Shown here: positions 1-11,848 of the stretch, in pieces
Layout of the letters: each line of letters starts with the position of its first letter
Numbering within the stretch: the first letter of the stretch is position 1
DNA from: Maratus speciosus
Lineage: Eukaryota > Arthropoda > Arachnida > Araneae > Salticidae
Reading direction: 5' to 3'
Assembly: GCA_963932465.1 (NCBI GenBank)
Contig: OZ010800.1
Span: forward strand, 37,748,352-37,812,351
DNA length: 64,000 nt
The notes under the pieces: model-generated
Told to the model about the DNA's origin: nothing
Databases searched by the model: none
What the model saw: the letters and a program-made list of their open reading frames with translations, nothing else
Made by a program: the position numbers and the translations under genes

Positions 1-719
1 ATTTGTTGAAGTTTCGCGAAATGTCTCCAAGCTCGACGAAAATATTGACGTTAATGTATAGAACTATATAGTTTTATGTTTATAATCGGAAAATGGATAC
101 AACAATGAAAGATAATTCGTGAGAAATAAACGTCACTAAAAGTCATAAATCATTCCGTGATTTTTTTTTAACCTGTTGTCTTATGTAGTGTACATTTTAA
201 GAAATGTACATATTTTTATATGTGTAACATTATACACAAAAGTTTCGAAAATATCGGTTAAAGGAAAGCAATTTAGATGAAAAGAGTTATTCAGCGTAAT
301 TCTATGTGGAAAAGTCACATAAAAATAATCCAGTTGCATACGAGTAATTGCGCGAAAAACTATATAACAATAAGTCAGATGAACAAAAGTATCAAGTTTG
401 ATAGAGGAGAATAGCAGATTACCCATGTGTGCATGTTACATACGTGTTACAATTACAAACCTTTCCCTTATACCATATTAAATAAGTCTGGGCTATGCCA
501 GACATGCAAGTCTTTGAAGGGGCTTTGAAGTTCTCTGCCGTTAGCTCGATGGATCCAGTTCCAATTTTTGATTGTCTCAAAGATCGAAGCTACATTAAAT
601 AAATCAAAATAGCTCAACACATCCCTGGTGGTTATTTTTTCTCTTTACCGTAGACTCTCTTAATTAATGAACTCTCTTTACTTTTAACATTTCTGAATTA
701 TTTTAAAGAACAACAAATC
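1..719. other. AT-rich intergenic DNA, no gene seen
   Basis: I see no coding frame with family resemblance here. The short open frame at 181-426 on the minus strand is low-complexity and matches nothing I recognise. The first 60 bases contain TTTCGCGAAA and CGACGAAAAT, faintly like the 31-bp satellite described elsewhere, but too little to call. Confidence 0.5.
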
Positions 720-736
720 ACTCTGCATGAAAATTT

Positions 737-1756
737 TGATAATTCTGACATCAGATTTACAGATGAGCAGCAGAAAATACTTTAGTTATGCACAGAACAG
801 CTTTCGTCATTGCAAACAAAAGTTACAATTTTCCCTAAGTCAACTTTTATTATTGGAAAAGCAAGAGCTGGAAAAAGTAGGATAATCAAAGAAATTAGTA
901 AAACAATTATAGAGCAGTTAGGATCAGAAGCTGTCATTCTTTTGGCACTAACAGGTACTGCTGCGCTTAATGTCGAAGGAAAGTTAATTCACTCAGTGCT
1001 TTAAAAACCACAGTGTTTTAAATAGTTTGCTGATTTAAAAAGTCAGGCAGAAAGAAATCTACAGCTCAGCATGGATACAGTATTATTTATCTTTATTGAC
1101 GAATTTTCAAAGTCAATTTTCACGTCTTATGGCTGAACTTGAACAAAGATGTCGCAAAGGTACTTTGTTTAAATCCTTGGTGGTATTAGGTAGTTACATC
1201 GCGTAAAAGACATCCCTTTATATAAGAGACATTCTATAAAAGACATTTTGGCTCTTCACAGACAAAAAATGCTTAGAGCTTTTGAAAATTGCTTCACATT
1301 AAAAAACTCATTGAGACAAAACGACGATCAGCAAAGACAGTTTCGAAAGACTCTATATTCGCTTTGTGTGGGTCAAGTTTCAGACTACTCTCATCCCTTC
1401 TGTAACTGTGGAAAGTTACACTGCTTCCGGCTCAATTTGTATGATTTCAAGATGCTATATGTCTTTTTTTCCAAAAACAAGCAAGCGAAAGAACATAATC
1501 AAGAAATACTTCTTAAATCAAAGTGGTCAATGACAAGAATGTTAGCAGACCACAACAATTAAAATTAAGATGTAGTGAAGATGATCACGTGTTTGGACTT
1601 CAGGCTGGACTTTTTTCAGCAGTTGGATGCAGAGTTATGTTACATACCAATATCTGGATGGAGTGGGGATTGATAAGCAGCGTACTGAGTACAGTAAAAG
1701 ATACTGTCTATGACCCAAAATTTCAACCCTCAGGCTATAATGGTTCATTTTGTTGA
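737..1756 (+). pseudogene. Decayed PIF1-like helicase, probably Helitron-derived
   Basis: Broken pieces of a superfamily 1 DNA helicase of the PIF1 type run left to right in several frames. The piece at 810-1004 has a degenerate Walker A (GKARAGKS) followed by LALTGTAAL, as in PIF1 motif Ia. Near 1085-1115 a Walker B-like FIFIDEFS follows after a stop. The frame at 1248-1562 has a segment resembling the ENMRQ-type region (LKNSLRQNDDQQ). The frame at 1523-1756 has VGCRVMLHTN and WGLISSVLSTV, the PIF1 C-terminal 'G..V.V..N....GL.NG..G.V' region. Stops and frameshifts separate every block, so the gene is dead. In animals such helicases are carried by Helitron rolling-circle transposons. No Rep domain or Helitron ends were identified, so a host PIF1 pseudogene is a less likely alternative. 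Confidence 0.75.
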
Positions 1757-1862
1757 TTATCATGACACAAATTAGCATTTGAGCATTACCTGAGGCAACT
1801 GATGACTGAACACTAGAAAATGAGGATTCAACGGGTGTTATTTCAAATTTAATTTTGTACTA

Positions 1863-2909
1863 CAGTACAGGACCTATTATCCGGAATCCTTGGGACCGAA
1901 GGCTTTCCAGATTTTGGAATTTTCCGGATTTCGGGTCCTCTCGAATTTCGCGTTTTTTCCACGATCCTTTGACGAAATTAGCGTTTATTTTTCAGATCCT
2001 TTGACGAAATTAACGTTATTTTCGCGATCATTTGACGAAATTCGCGTTTTTTTCCCGCGATTCTTTGAAAACATTTGCGCTTTTTTGCAATCCTTTGAAG
2101 AATTTTGTTTTTTTCGATCCTTTGACGAAATTCGCATTTTTTTTTCGCAATTCTTTGAAATAAATTCGCATTTTTTCGCGATTCTTTGACGAAATTAACG
2201 TTTTTTTTCTGCAATTCTTTGACGAAATTAGTGTTTATTTTTCATGATCCTTTGACTAAATTTGCCTTTTTTCTCAATCCTTTGAAGAAATTTGCGTTAT
2301 TTCGCGATCCTTTGATGAAATTTGCGTTTTTTCAAGATTTTTTGAAAAAAAATTTGCATTTTTTTCACGATTCTTTGACCAAAGTGGCGTTTTTTCGCAA
2401 TTATTTGACAAAATTAGCGGTTTTTTTTCTGGAATTCTTTGACAAAATTGGCTTTTTTTTTTTTCACGATCCTTCGACGAAATTGGCGTTTTTTTCACTA
2501 TCTTTTGAAGAAATTAGCGTTTTTTCTGCGATCTTTTGACAAAATTAGTGTTTTTTCCGAAATCCTTTGGCAAAATTAGTGATTGTTACCGCGAACAATT
2601 GACGTTTTTTCTTTAACGAATCGTAATGTAAATTAATTTTGTACTAAAATTTGAGAGAAAAATTATTTTTTTCCTAATTTCGGGTAGGAGGGGCTTCGTG
2701 TTCCCCCGCCGCTGAAGTAACATATTTTAGTGGTTACACACTGAAACACAACGGACTGAAAAAAAAAAATTAAAAAACTGAGAAGTTTGAAAATTTTTAG
2801 AAATTCCAAAATTTTAGTAAAAATTTACAAATTTAGAAAATTTTCAATTTTTTTCCCGGATTTCGGGTCTTTCCGGATTTTGGAATTCCGGATAATGGGT
2901 CCTGTACTG
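1863..2909. mobile_element. TA-flanked TIR element (pogo/Tigger-type MITE) filled with satellite
   Basis: The ends are inverted repeats: CAGTACAGGACCTATTATCC at the left, and at the right the complement of CAGTACAGGACCCATTATCC. Each end is bordered by TA (1861-1862 and 2910-2911), the target duplication of the Tc1/mariner/pogo superfamily. Both ends also carry subterminal TTCCGGATTTCGGGTC. The interior has no transposase. It is almost entirely a degenerate 31-bp tandem array (separate entry), then an A/T-rich stretch. Length is 1047 bp. It is non-autonomous. A related solo end (CAGTATAGAACCATTTATCC) lies at about 46579. Confidence 0.85.
1945..2600 (+). repeat. 31-bp satellite array A, inside a TIR element
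   Basis: Roughly nineteen degenerate copies of a unit about 31-33 bp long, with a core GATCCTTTGACGAAATT followed by (A/C)GCG and a T-tract. Successive GATC-type starts at 1963, 1995, 2026 and 2059 show the spacing. CpG pairs are frequent, unlike the surrounding DNA. Open frames across it on either strand arise because the unit lacks stops, and are not genes. Confidence 0.85.
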
Positions 2910-3159
2910 TATTAAGCAGTAATCATGAAAATTAAACTTTTTTTTTAAATTTTAAAATGTTATGTGTTAAGTTTATACGACTCCATGCTCCGACATTTCG
3001 GCCTGACGGATACTAGTAATAATAACAGTAATAGTAACAAAAGCATGAGAAAAATAAAATACAAACACACAATAAAATATACAACACATGGATAAGTACC
3101 AAGTACATCAACACTAACAAAACAATGTGCCGAAGCTTTTCCCCATATCGTTATGCATA

Positions 3160-3335
3160 TGCAGTCAAAGTTTTGACATTGTTGCATTAAGCTGTCCCTA
3201 TCCACTACTTTCAAAGAGTGGCTCACTATCTAACGGCTTAGTCCATTAATATAGTAGGTGGGGACGGAGGAATAGAAGAGACGGGGAGAATTTTAGAACT
3301 CACGACCAGCCCCAGCCCCTGACCTCGGATCCAGA
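3160..3335 (-). repeat. Dispersed repeat, copy 1 (inverted relative to 8505-8667)
   Basis: Read on the minus strand this stretch shares GAGGTCAGG, an interior pyrimidine-rich block, and a TAGTGAG-C-ACTCTT-GAAAG block with 8505-8667, in the same order. The copies are diverged. I cannot assign a family; a SINE or a TIR-element end are both possible. Confidence 0.45.
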
Positions 3336-4442
3336 CCACAGCGTTGATGAAAACATCGATCTTTCATACTGCAAATTAGATTTTGTTTGATGCATTTTAC
3401 ATTGTTTTGCGTGTTATTAACATATAATTTAGAAAATTTATTTAGTAAATTATATCTTTTGCATATCCTCATTTACATTACTGTCAGTTTGGTAGTAAAT
3501 TTATTTAGGACGATAAGACACGTTATACAGAAATTTTTTTAATAATTTTACGCAGAAATGTTTAAGCTTCTTTCATATGGTCATTTATCATTTTCATACT
3601 GATATTAAAATAACAAATTTTATGATAAAAAAAATATTTTATTATTATTAGATACTTTTTATATTATTACAAAGTACCCCTTTTTATTATTAATTTAATT
3701 GTAAAGAAAAATTGAGTTTAAGACTTTTAATATTTCTTTTTTACTACACACATTTCCGTAACAATTCAGTTAGAAATTTATTTAAAAATTATTATAGACA
3801 AACATTTTGTCAAATCATACCACTATTCCCTCCCCCCCTTCCAAAAAAAAAATCTTCTTTAATAATCAGAGTTTGTATATATATATATATATAAATATTA
3901 AATATTTCTGATATATATATAACAGAAATATTTAATCTTTTTTTTTCTTGTAGTGATATCTTGCATCTTAAAAATTTGTTTTATTAGGAATGCATTAGCG
4001 ATTTTCTTATTAGATGTGCGTGCTACGAAAAATATTTTGTTTTCACAAAATCTTTCTAGATTCCATAATCTCTATATAATAAAAGGCAGTGTAACGCAGG
4101 GTGGGGCGAATCCATCAATCTTAACAGTCTCCGAGGAAGAGACTCAAGGGTGAAAGGTTCCATTCTCCCATTGGTTGACAAGAAACAAGAATCCCGCAAT
4201 TACTTCACAACAAGGCTACAAATCCTGATAATTGAGCAGTGGTAGACACTTCTTCCTAACTGAGATTATTTCAAGTATTAAGTTGCAATCATATTAAATT
4301 TTCTTTGCGACATGTAAGGAATTTTAATCACGGAAAACAATGATATGGTATTTTTAAAAATATCCTTTCTTTCCCTGAAAAAAATTGATAAAACTGACTT
4401 TCTTTTAAAAAGGTAATCAATTTAAATATTTTAGACTTATTA
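3336..4442. other. AT-rich spacer
   Basis: No convincing gene. It holds (TA)n runs near 3870-3920 and a short, less AT-rich patch at about 4080-4260. That patch begins TCTATATAATAAAA, which resembles some Helitron 5' ends but has no partner end here. Confidence 0.4.
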
Positions 4443-5053
4443 TTTTGTAACTTATTTTTAAATTACACATTACTTATATTTTCCTTTTCTATATACAGGT
4501 GTATGTAAATTTAAACTTAAAAAAAAAAAAAAAAATTAAACGTATTTCATATTTTAAAAGTAAAAAATTAATATTTATACGAAAAGAAGAATTAATAATT
4601 TTTGATTTATAGCTTTGCATCAGGGGGACAGAAGCTTAGGGGATTAGTCGCCCCCCCCCCCCCCTCTCCGAAATAATATCCTGGCATTTTGTAACTTATT
4701 TTTAAATTACACATTACTTATATTTTCTTTTTCTATATACAGGTGTATGTAAATTTAAACTTAAAAAAAAAAAACCCCAAACATATTCCATATTTTAAAC
4801 GTAAAAAATTAATATTTATACAAAAAGTAAAATTAATAATTTTTGATTTATAGCTTTGCATCAGGAGGACAGAAGCTTAGGGGATTAGTCACCCCCCCCC
4901 CCTCCCCGAAATAATATCCTGGCATTTTGTAACTTATTTTTAAATTACCATTGCTTATATTTTCCTTTTCTATATACAGGTGTATATAAATTTAAACTAA
5001 AAAACAAAACAAAAAAAAAAACAAACAAAAAAAAAAAAACATCCCATATTTTA
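4443..5053. repeat. Tandem repeat of about 240 bp, copies 1-3 (third interrupted)
   Basis: Each copy starts TTTTGTAACTTATTTTTAAA (at 4443, 4687 and 4925; spacings 244 and 238). Each continues through CTATATACAGGTGTATGTAA and, in the complete copies, GCTTTGCATCAGG, GGGGATTAGTC and a C-run. The third copy breaks off at about 5053, after CATATTTTAC, and resumes at 7226 beyond a LINE insertion. Confidence 0.9.
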
Positions 5054-7036
5054 CACACTGCTCGTGCTGAAAACAATTATATTTTTCTGGTCAACCTGGA
5101 TATTAAATCTGCTTTCGACTCAGCCTGGATCGACGGCCTCATCTACAAGCTGGCCAGCGTTGGCATGGTCGGGTTCTGGATCGCTAACTGGTTGTCTGGT
5201 CGTAGCATCAAAATCCGTTGGAAAGGCTTTGTCACTCCTGAAACCTCTTCTAACATCGGTCTTCTACAAGGTAGTGTTCTCTCTCCGCTCCTCTTTATGC
5301 TATACATTTATGACATCTTTGATCTCCTTGACCCTGGCGTTAAAATACTCATCTAGGATGACGACATCCTCATCTATGTGGTGGGTGTTGACCCCCTTCG
5401 CTCCACCCTTCTGCTCCAAGATAATATCAACCGTATCACCACCTGGTTGAACTTTTGGAAGTTAAGTCTTGCTCCCGATAAATGTTCCTGTATTAATTTC
5501 TCTAGACATCGTCAAGAAGTTGAGCCCATTAAAATCCAAGGCTTTGAACTCAACTGGCAAAATGATTTCAAATTTCTCGGCATCTACTTCACCAAATCTC
5601 TTTCTCTTAACAAGCAAATTTGCTACATTAAACACAAAGCCTTTAAACGTCTTAACCTTATTAAAGCAGTCTCTGGCATCAGTAGAGGTGCCAGCAGCTT
5701 TCATCTCATCAAAATTGTGAATTCACTTGTTAGAAGCCTCATCGACTACTCCTGCTTTCTCTATTTGTATCTTCCTGCCACTTCTCATAATATGCTGGAA
5801 ACCATTTACAATGCTGCCCTTCGTCTTGCTTCCGGTCTTCCCAAGTGGACTCCCATCCCTGTCCTTCATAGTGAAACCAATCAGCCTTCCATCCGCATCC
5901 GCATCAAATCCCTTTCTTACTGCTTCTTAATCCGTCATGTTGCTTCCTACCGTCACTCTCCTCTGTACAGCACCATTTTTCACAGTTCTTCTGCCACTGG
6001 TACTATCTACCCCCTCATTAATCACTGCCTTGATGATATGACTCATGAATATAATTTTGTCCCTTCTCAAATCATTGGGGCCTACTGGTCCGGACTCTCT
6101 TTCAAAGACATCATCATCACAGAGGGTCTTCCCTTTCAAGATTCCAATCTTCCCAATCATGCTGTTAGGGACCTCTGGATCGCATACATGCATGAGCACT
6201 TCCCCTTCCATTCTATTATTGCGACTGATGCTTCTAAAGATGAGATCAAAACCTCCTTCGCTGCTGTCAACTTTTACAACAAGTCCAGCATTGCTTGTCT
6301 CTCACACACTCACAACTCCATCTTCACTGCTGAAGCCCTTGCGATCTCCCTTGCTCTTAATACTTTCATTAGCAGCTACACTGACTATGTCATTCTCTCT
6401 GACAGTCTGTCCGTCCTCACAGCTCTTAAACACATTAACATCAAATCTCAACACTCCATTCACTCCATCAACAACAAAATTTCAGACGTCATCTCTAAAA
6501 CCAAATCTCTTCTCCTCATCTGGTGTCCTGCACACCGCGGTATCTCACCTAATGAAAATGCAGATTATTGTGCTAAACATGGTCCTTTCACCCTCCAAGA
6601 CAACTCTATTAGCTCTGAAGACCTGAAACATCGTTTCAAAATCAACTCCAGAATTGAAGCTGACTATGATTGGCTTAACAGTGACTATTCTTCACGCTAT
6701 AACACCTTAGACATCAGCATTCAATCTCACAGAAAATGGATTCCAGACAGGCACAGTGATGTCGCCATTGCTAGATGGAGAACTAGGATGATTCCTTGCA
6801 ATCAAACTCTTCACAAATTGAATTTAAGTCCTACTCCTCTTTGTACTTATTGTCATGAGACCGACACTCCCCATCATAAGCTCCTTAGCTGCGCTAAGTA
6901 TCATCTCCCAAGACAAGACTTGTTTACTACTCTTAAAGCCCCTCCAGACATCTCATATAACAACCTTATCAACTTGGCTATGAACTCTTGCCGCAATGCA
7001 CAAGCTTTATCCAAATTCACCCTCCACTGCACCTAA
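5054..7036 (+). pseudogene. LINE ORF2 fragment: reverse transcriptase, RNase H and C-terminal zinc knuckle
   Basis: One frame runs from about 5054 to 7036, broken by a single stop at 5354-5356. The order of domains is: RT motif with LVNLDIKSAFDSAW; then the B region (LLQGSVLSPLLF); then the catalytic YADD position, which reads stop-DDDI, so the tyrosine codon has become TAG and the alanine an aspartate. The thumb region follows. An RNase H domain comes next, with its acidic residues in IATDASKDE, FTAEALA, LSDSLSVL and NENADYCAK. Last is a CTYC...H...C cluster near the end. RT followed by RNase H suggests the I superfamily (I, Nimb or Outcast-like) or a Jockey relative; the exact clade needs a tree. 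The endonuclease and ORF1 are missing through truncation. Inactive. Confidence 0.9.
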
Positions 7037-7225
7037 CTCTCTTCCTGCTTCCACCCATGTTTTTACCTGCCTTGCTAGCACCATTCACTTGAACTTACTA
7101 CTTACAAACTCTTTGTTATACCCTTTTCTCATGAATGTTATACTGCCTACTTTATATTCCTCATCTTTTTTTAGAGATAGTGCTGGCCCTTCGCTGTAGC
7201 AAAGATCTCGAGAACTCAAACTCAA
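5054..7225 (+). mobile_element. 5'-truncated non-LTR retrotransposon (LINE) inserted in a tandem repeat
   Basis: The insertion starts abruptly inside the reverse transcriptase domain, as expected from 5' truncation during target-primed reverse transcription. It ends at about 7225 with a short AACTCA-type repeat. The host tandem repeat resumes immediately with GTAAAAAATTAATATT. Base composition is far more GC-rich than the surroundings. There is about 190 bp of 3' untranslated sequence after the stop at 7036. A clear target duplication was not seen. Confidence 0.88.
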
Positions 7226-7312
7226 AGTAAAAAATTAATATTTATACGAAAAGTAAAATTAATAATTTTTGATTTATAGCTTTGCATCAGGAGAACAGAA
7301 GCTCAGGGGATT
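7226..7312. repeat. Remainder of the interrupted tandem-repeat copy
   Basis: This matches the second half of the unit in copies 1 and 2 (ATTAATATTTATACGAAAAG, then GCTTTGCATCAGG and AGGGGATTA). It is the continuation of the copy cut at 5053. Confidence 0.88.
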
Positions 7313-7317
7313 AACAT

Positions 7318-7400
7318 GAACTACCCGAACATAAGACTATAGAGCATAAACTAGCCGACATATAGACATATAGAACATAAACTAGCCGAACTTTGCTCAT
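7318..7400. repeat. Short minisatellite
   Basis: About three imperfect copies of a unit around 30 bp containing ATAGA(A/G)CATAAACTA(C/G)CCGA. No function is evident. Confidence 0.6.
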
Positions 7401-8504
7401 CTAAATGCTTCCATATTGTCAATTATTTTTTTTTTATCAGTTTTTCAAATTTTAAGTGAAAAATACAATTTTTACCCTCCGTCCTAGGACGGGTATTTAC
7501 ACTAGTAAATAAATAAATAATAATAACCATTACCCTTTTTTTTTAAGTATTCCCTCAATTTGAACATTTTTATTGGTAGTAGAAGAGTTTTTTGAGCAAA
7601 ATTTATTGAAAACTGGGTTTATTTCTTTTTAATGAAATGGTTATTTATCATTTAGATTTTATGTAATATTACCATTATTTTAATTAATTTTAATTTATCT
7701 TTTGAATGTCCACACTAAGTATATTTTGCATGTTTTTGGGATAAGAATTTGAGGCATTTCCATTTATTTTATTTTTATTCTGCCTAAGTACCCCCTCTCT
7801 CCCAGGATACACTTTTAAAAACATGTTTAAAATGATTTAAGATTTCCTTGACTATTTTTTAAAATTTATTATAAAAAATAAATAATCATTAATCGATATT
7901 TTAATCCTCCCCGCCCCAACTCTTCACACAGCAAAAGATGGTAAGAACTTGTAGGGTTTCCTTTCATATATATATTCAACTTAAATTCATCCTTTCTTAC
8001 TGAACACAAGTTTAAAAGCTTTTTAATGTTTTAAAATTTCCCTGCCAATTTTTGCTAATTTACAATAAAAATAAATAATTATTCATGTCCTCCTACCTTC
8101 CTCACCACTCTTCACACAACAGAGATATTTCAAAGTTTGAAAAGGGAAGAGCAAAGCATTTTTTTCTTTTTTTTTTTTAAATTTGACTTTTTACTCTCCT
8201 TTTGTTTATCCTTTTCATTAAAATATTGTGATATTTTTCTTTTTAAATATTAGTAGTGTAAAAAAAAAAAATTAATTAAATAAAAAATAAAATTAAATAG
8301 CAGTTTTTTTTTTTACTATTTCATCCTACTATATTAGTTTAAGCAATGTAATTACAAACAGGATGTTTATTTGAATTTTACGTGTAGTTACACCAATGCA
8401 AGAATTAAAAAAAAGCAATGCATAACAGCACCAATGTAGGATAATCAAATATAAAATTGTATCAAAAAATGTTCGTTCAATAACCTCAAATGTAAAATTT
8501 GACC
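7401..8504. other. AT-rich spacer
   Basis: Homopolymer-rich DNA with no coding frame of recognisable family and no bounded repeat that I could define. Confidence 0.5.
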
Positions 8505-8667
8505 AGAACCACATGCGGAAAGCTGTGCGATACAATTCAGATCGTAGCCGAGGTCAGGAGCTATGCTAGACTCCCCCATCTCCTTTTTTCTTCTTACCCC
8601 ATCTACGATATTGGGACTTCTAAATGGATTCATCCACTACATAGTGAGTCACTCTTCGAAAGAGCCA
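8505..8667 (+). repeat. Dispersed repeat, copy 2
   Basis: Shares GCCGAGGTCAGG, a pyrimidine-rich interior and ATAGTGAGTCACTCTTCGAA with the inverted copy at 3160-3335. It runs directly into the left target site of the hAT element at 8675-9426, so that element may have inserted into this repeat. Confidence 0.45.
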
Positions 8668-8674
8668 CTAGTGG

Positions 8675-9426
8675 CAGTTGTGTAGTCCTGGGAAAGAAAA
8701 TGGGGGGGATGCTGATATAGTCTGGAACATTAGTGTATGTAAATGTATCACCAATATAGAGAAAACTTGATTTTGAGTCTGCCTTTCCTTTTCGAAATGC
8801 AGAGAAAAGTAATTGAAAAATTAAATTCAAATTAAAAAATTTAAATTATTAATTAAAGTTTCCTTGTCTATCTGTCGTTAAAAAGCTTGCGATAGAATTA
8901 AAAAATTGATAACCTTATTTCATGTCTGAAAATTTTTGGAATAGAATTCGTAATTAAGTAACACTAATTCACGCAACAAGATTTTTTGTTACAATTTGTT
9001 TTCCATTATTTATTTTGGCAATAGTCGTAGAATAACTGTTATCAATTGAGAACATTGTATTTTTACCTTGCGGGCATGTATAGTTTAAGGAAAATATTGT
9101 AATCATGACATGGGGGGAAAAATGAATTTGAATTTTCGATATATATCTTTACTGTTTGATGTCCCCTGAAAATTAAAATACGAACAGATGGAGACAAACA
9201 AGCGATCTGACACCAACTTTCTTTTTTAATAATTTTCAACTTTGTTGAAAAGCGTTAAAAATTGATATGTTATTTCTGAAATTGTTAATTTATTGGTGTG
9301 CTCATCTTTATAAAAAAATAAGTAAGTTTGGAAAGTCTACATCCCCCTTGAAAATAAAAAGTAAGGGGATGCTCGAGATAAAATAAAAAAGTGAGGGGAC
9401 GCAGTCCCCCCTCGACTACACCACTG
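8675..9426. mobile_element. Non-autonomous hAT-type element with 8-bp target duplication
   Basis: The left end reads CAGTTGTGTAGTCC and the right end is the complement of CAGTGGTGTAGTCG. G-rich subterminal tracts (GGGGGGATGC, and the complement of GGGGACTGC) follow. The flanks ACTAGTGG (8667-8674) and GCTAGTGG (9427-9434) differ at one base, matching the 8-bp duplication made by hAT transposases. The 752-bp interior is AT-rich and has no transposase. Confidence 0.8.
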
Positions 9427-9434
9427 GCTAGTGG

Positions 9435-11001
9435 TGGCAGGAGAAAGAAGTAATCCCTTTAGCCCTTTTCAGAGACAAACTCTCTTAAGACCTTTTGCCT
9501 TTTGAAACAGGTTAGTTGTTTCTTTTCAAGCATTCTTAACGTGTTATTTTAAAAGGTACTCAAACACTCTGAGGGGTAAGAAAGGCATTACTGATAGCCA
9601 AAATTATCAATAAAGCGCCCAATTTAGCGAATTAATGCCAACAGAAAAAAGTCTTTCTAACAAAAGAAGCTGTCACTTCGTGAGACAGGGGTGACAATGA
9701 TACCTGGTTCCCGCCACGCATGTTCTATGTATTTCATCTTTCCACAAATACTGCCAGTAGAAAAGAATTGAACGATGCATGGGAGAAAAAATTCTAGGAA
9801 AATGTGTTACGAAAGCATAAAAAAAAAAGACGTATAACTGTTATGTGCCGTACAAACATACAACATTAAAATAAATAGGGATGAATCGGGACAGTACTGA
9901 AACGACGTATAAATAAGAAATGTATTAAATGGTGCTTTACTGTACTTTCAATATTTTGTTATTGCAGCTTCACAGTATATTGACATATTTTGGTAAGAGT
10001 GGTTTGATGCAAAATTAACTCATACTCATAAACAATTATAACCATACAAATTATTTGTTGATTTATCACCTGTGTCAGCTAATGAAAAAAAGCCTTAAAA
10101 ATTTAATTTATAATAATTTCTAAAAAATTTTAAAATGTTGAATTGTCATCAGAAACACACCTTTGTACAAATAATTCTAGCATATCAAAAAGCGAGTGAA
10201 AAATCAACTACAAAATTGCATCACAAAAAGAAATAAAGTAAAAATAAGTTACTTTTTAATGACAATGTAAAATAACTTATTTGATTGGAATAAAACTGAT
10301 TACATTTAATCAGCAATCAATTACATTTTAAATAAACATAAACCTGTGTTGAAGCTTACCTAATTTACCTACCTAACCTAAGTTTGAAAAAGATATTATG
10401 CATTAATTCAATTGCATCTTATAAAATCTGACCGCATGTGGTTGAGTATAACTGAATACACAAATTTACATGTAACTGAATAATGTTATATAGAAAAATA
10501 ATTTCTCAGTAGGATCTCATTAGAATGAATTTCTGGAGACCACAGATTGAATTTGTTAAACTGAAAAATTCCTTAATGTGAAATTTCAATATGGAGGTTC
10601 CTAAAAATTAAATTTGCATGTGCATTAAATAACATTATGTATTATTTCTACACCTATGTTAACTTTTGGTTAATAAGCTAACATATCAGCAAAGAATAAA
10701 TATACAGTACATTGCTATGAACTTATTAGTTAGAAATATGATAATTATTAAGTTCATTAAATCTTAATATTTTAATTGTAACTATTATAAGGGAATTGCA
10801 ATTTATCTTAGACACCTGACACCTTAAAATTTCTGGATGTAACCTCAGGAAATTGCAAAAAAAATAATATAAAAATCAAAAAACGAAACAATATCTATAT
10901 TTTTAGGATTGTAAGAAGCTTTTCTGTCTCCGACAAAATTTCCAAACATCCCAATGTTTGGAAAGTTTTTTTTTTTAAATTAATTATTAATATGCCTATT
11001 T
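9435..11001. other. AT-rich spacer
   Basis: No gene or bounded element recognised. The largest open frames are short and of low complexity. Confidence 0.5.
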
Positions 11002-11848
11002 CAGGGTTCATACTCTATTTGAATAACAAAATTCCCTGACTTTTCCAGGCCATATTGCCTATAATTCCCCGACCAAAATTCACGGCATTTTTAGAAATAT
11101 GAATTACAATTCAAGTTCTTAATGATTAAACTTACACCTGAAAATTTAAATAATGTATAAAAGTGAAACTAAAAATCTATATAATTTGACATTTACAATA
11201 TATATATAAAAAAATCAAGCAAAACTAAAATACAGCTCAGATGGATTCAAAGTAACTTTTTATTTACATAACTGAATTTACGCATATTAAACATTTAACT
11301 TTTTTTAGACTTCATGTCATTTATTTGTGTTGTTTCAGAAGCAGTTTGTTGCATAAAAGTTTCAATTTTTTGTCTTTTAACATTTTAACTTCAGCTACAG
11401 CTTTCTTTTATTTTATTATAATTATTATTATCATTTTGTCTAGCTTCATAATTTTCATTCTTTTTCTTATTATAATTATTCATGATATCTCATCCTAGCC
11501 ACCTTCACAAGGCTCAACATTTCTTTCGCTTAAGTACTGATTATTTGGCTACAAATTTGTATAGCTAAAACATCTTTATGTTAAAAATGTGAATATAGCA
11601 AAATTTCTCCTTTTAAGGGAAAAATCTGAACTTTTTTGCAGACGCACCGTGAACTTGACAGAATGTTGATGCATGATAGTGCATTAAAAAAAATTATATA
11701 TATATATATATATATTAAAAAAAAAAAAATCGCTGACTTTTACAGGTTTTAGAATTTTTTTTTTTAATTTTCCATGAATTTTTGAGCACTTGTCATTTTC
11801 CTTGACAATTCCCTGTTTTCCAATTTTTCCAGTCGCATAGGAACCCTG
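11002..11848. mobile_element. Non-autonomous hAT-like element (CAGGGTTC ends)
   Basis: The left end is CAGGGTTCATAC and the right end is the complement of CAGGGTTCCTATGCG. Both ends carry diverged subterminal CCTGACTTTTCCAGG-like motifs. No clean 8-bp duplication is visible: the flanks share only TATTT. There is a (TA)n run at 11694-11714 and no transposase. The ends resemble those of the 25965-33442 element. Confidence 0.65.

Noticed and set aside
1890..2539. Phe-rich and Lys/Arg-rich open frames on both strands
   Set aside because: Same cause: satellite array A translated in different frames.
4084..4260. Helitron 5' end (TCTATATAATAAAA)
   Set aside because: The match is short and AT-rich, with no hairpin-CTRR 3' end located.
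5469..6626. Several overlapping frames on both strands
   Set aside because: Shadows of the LINE RT/RNase H frame.
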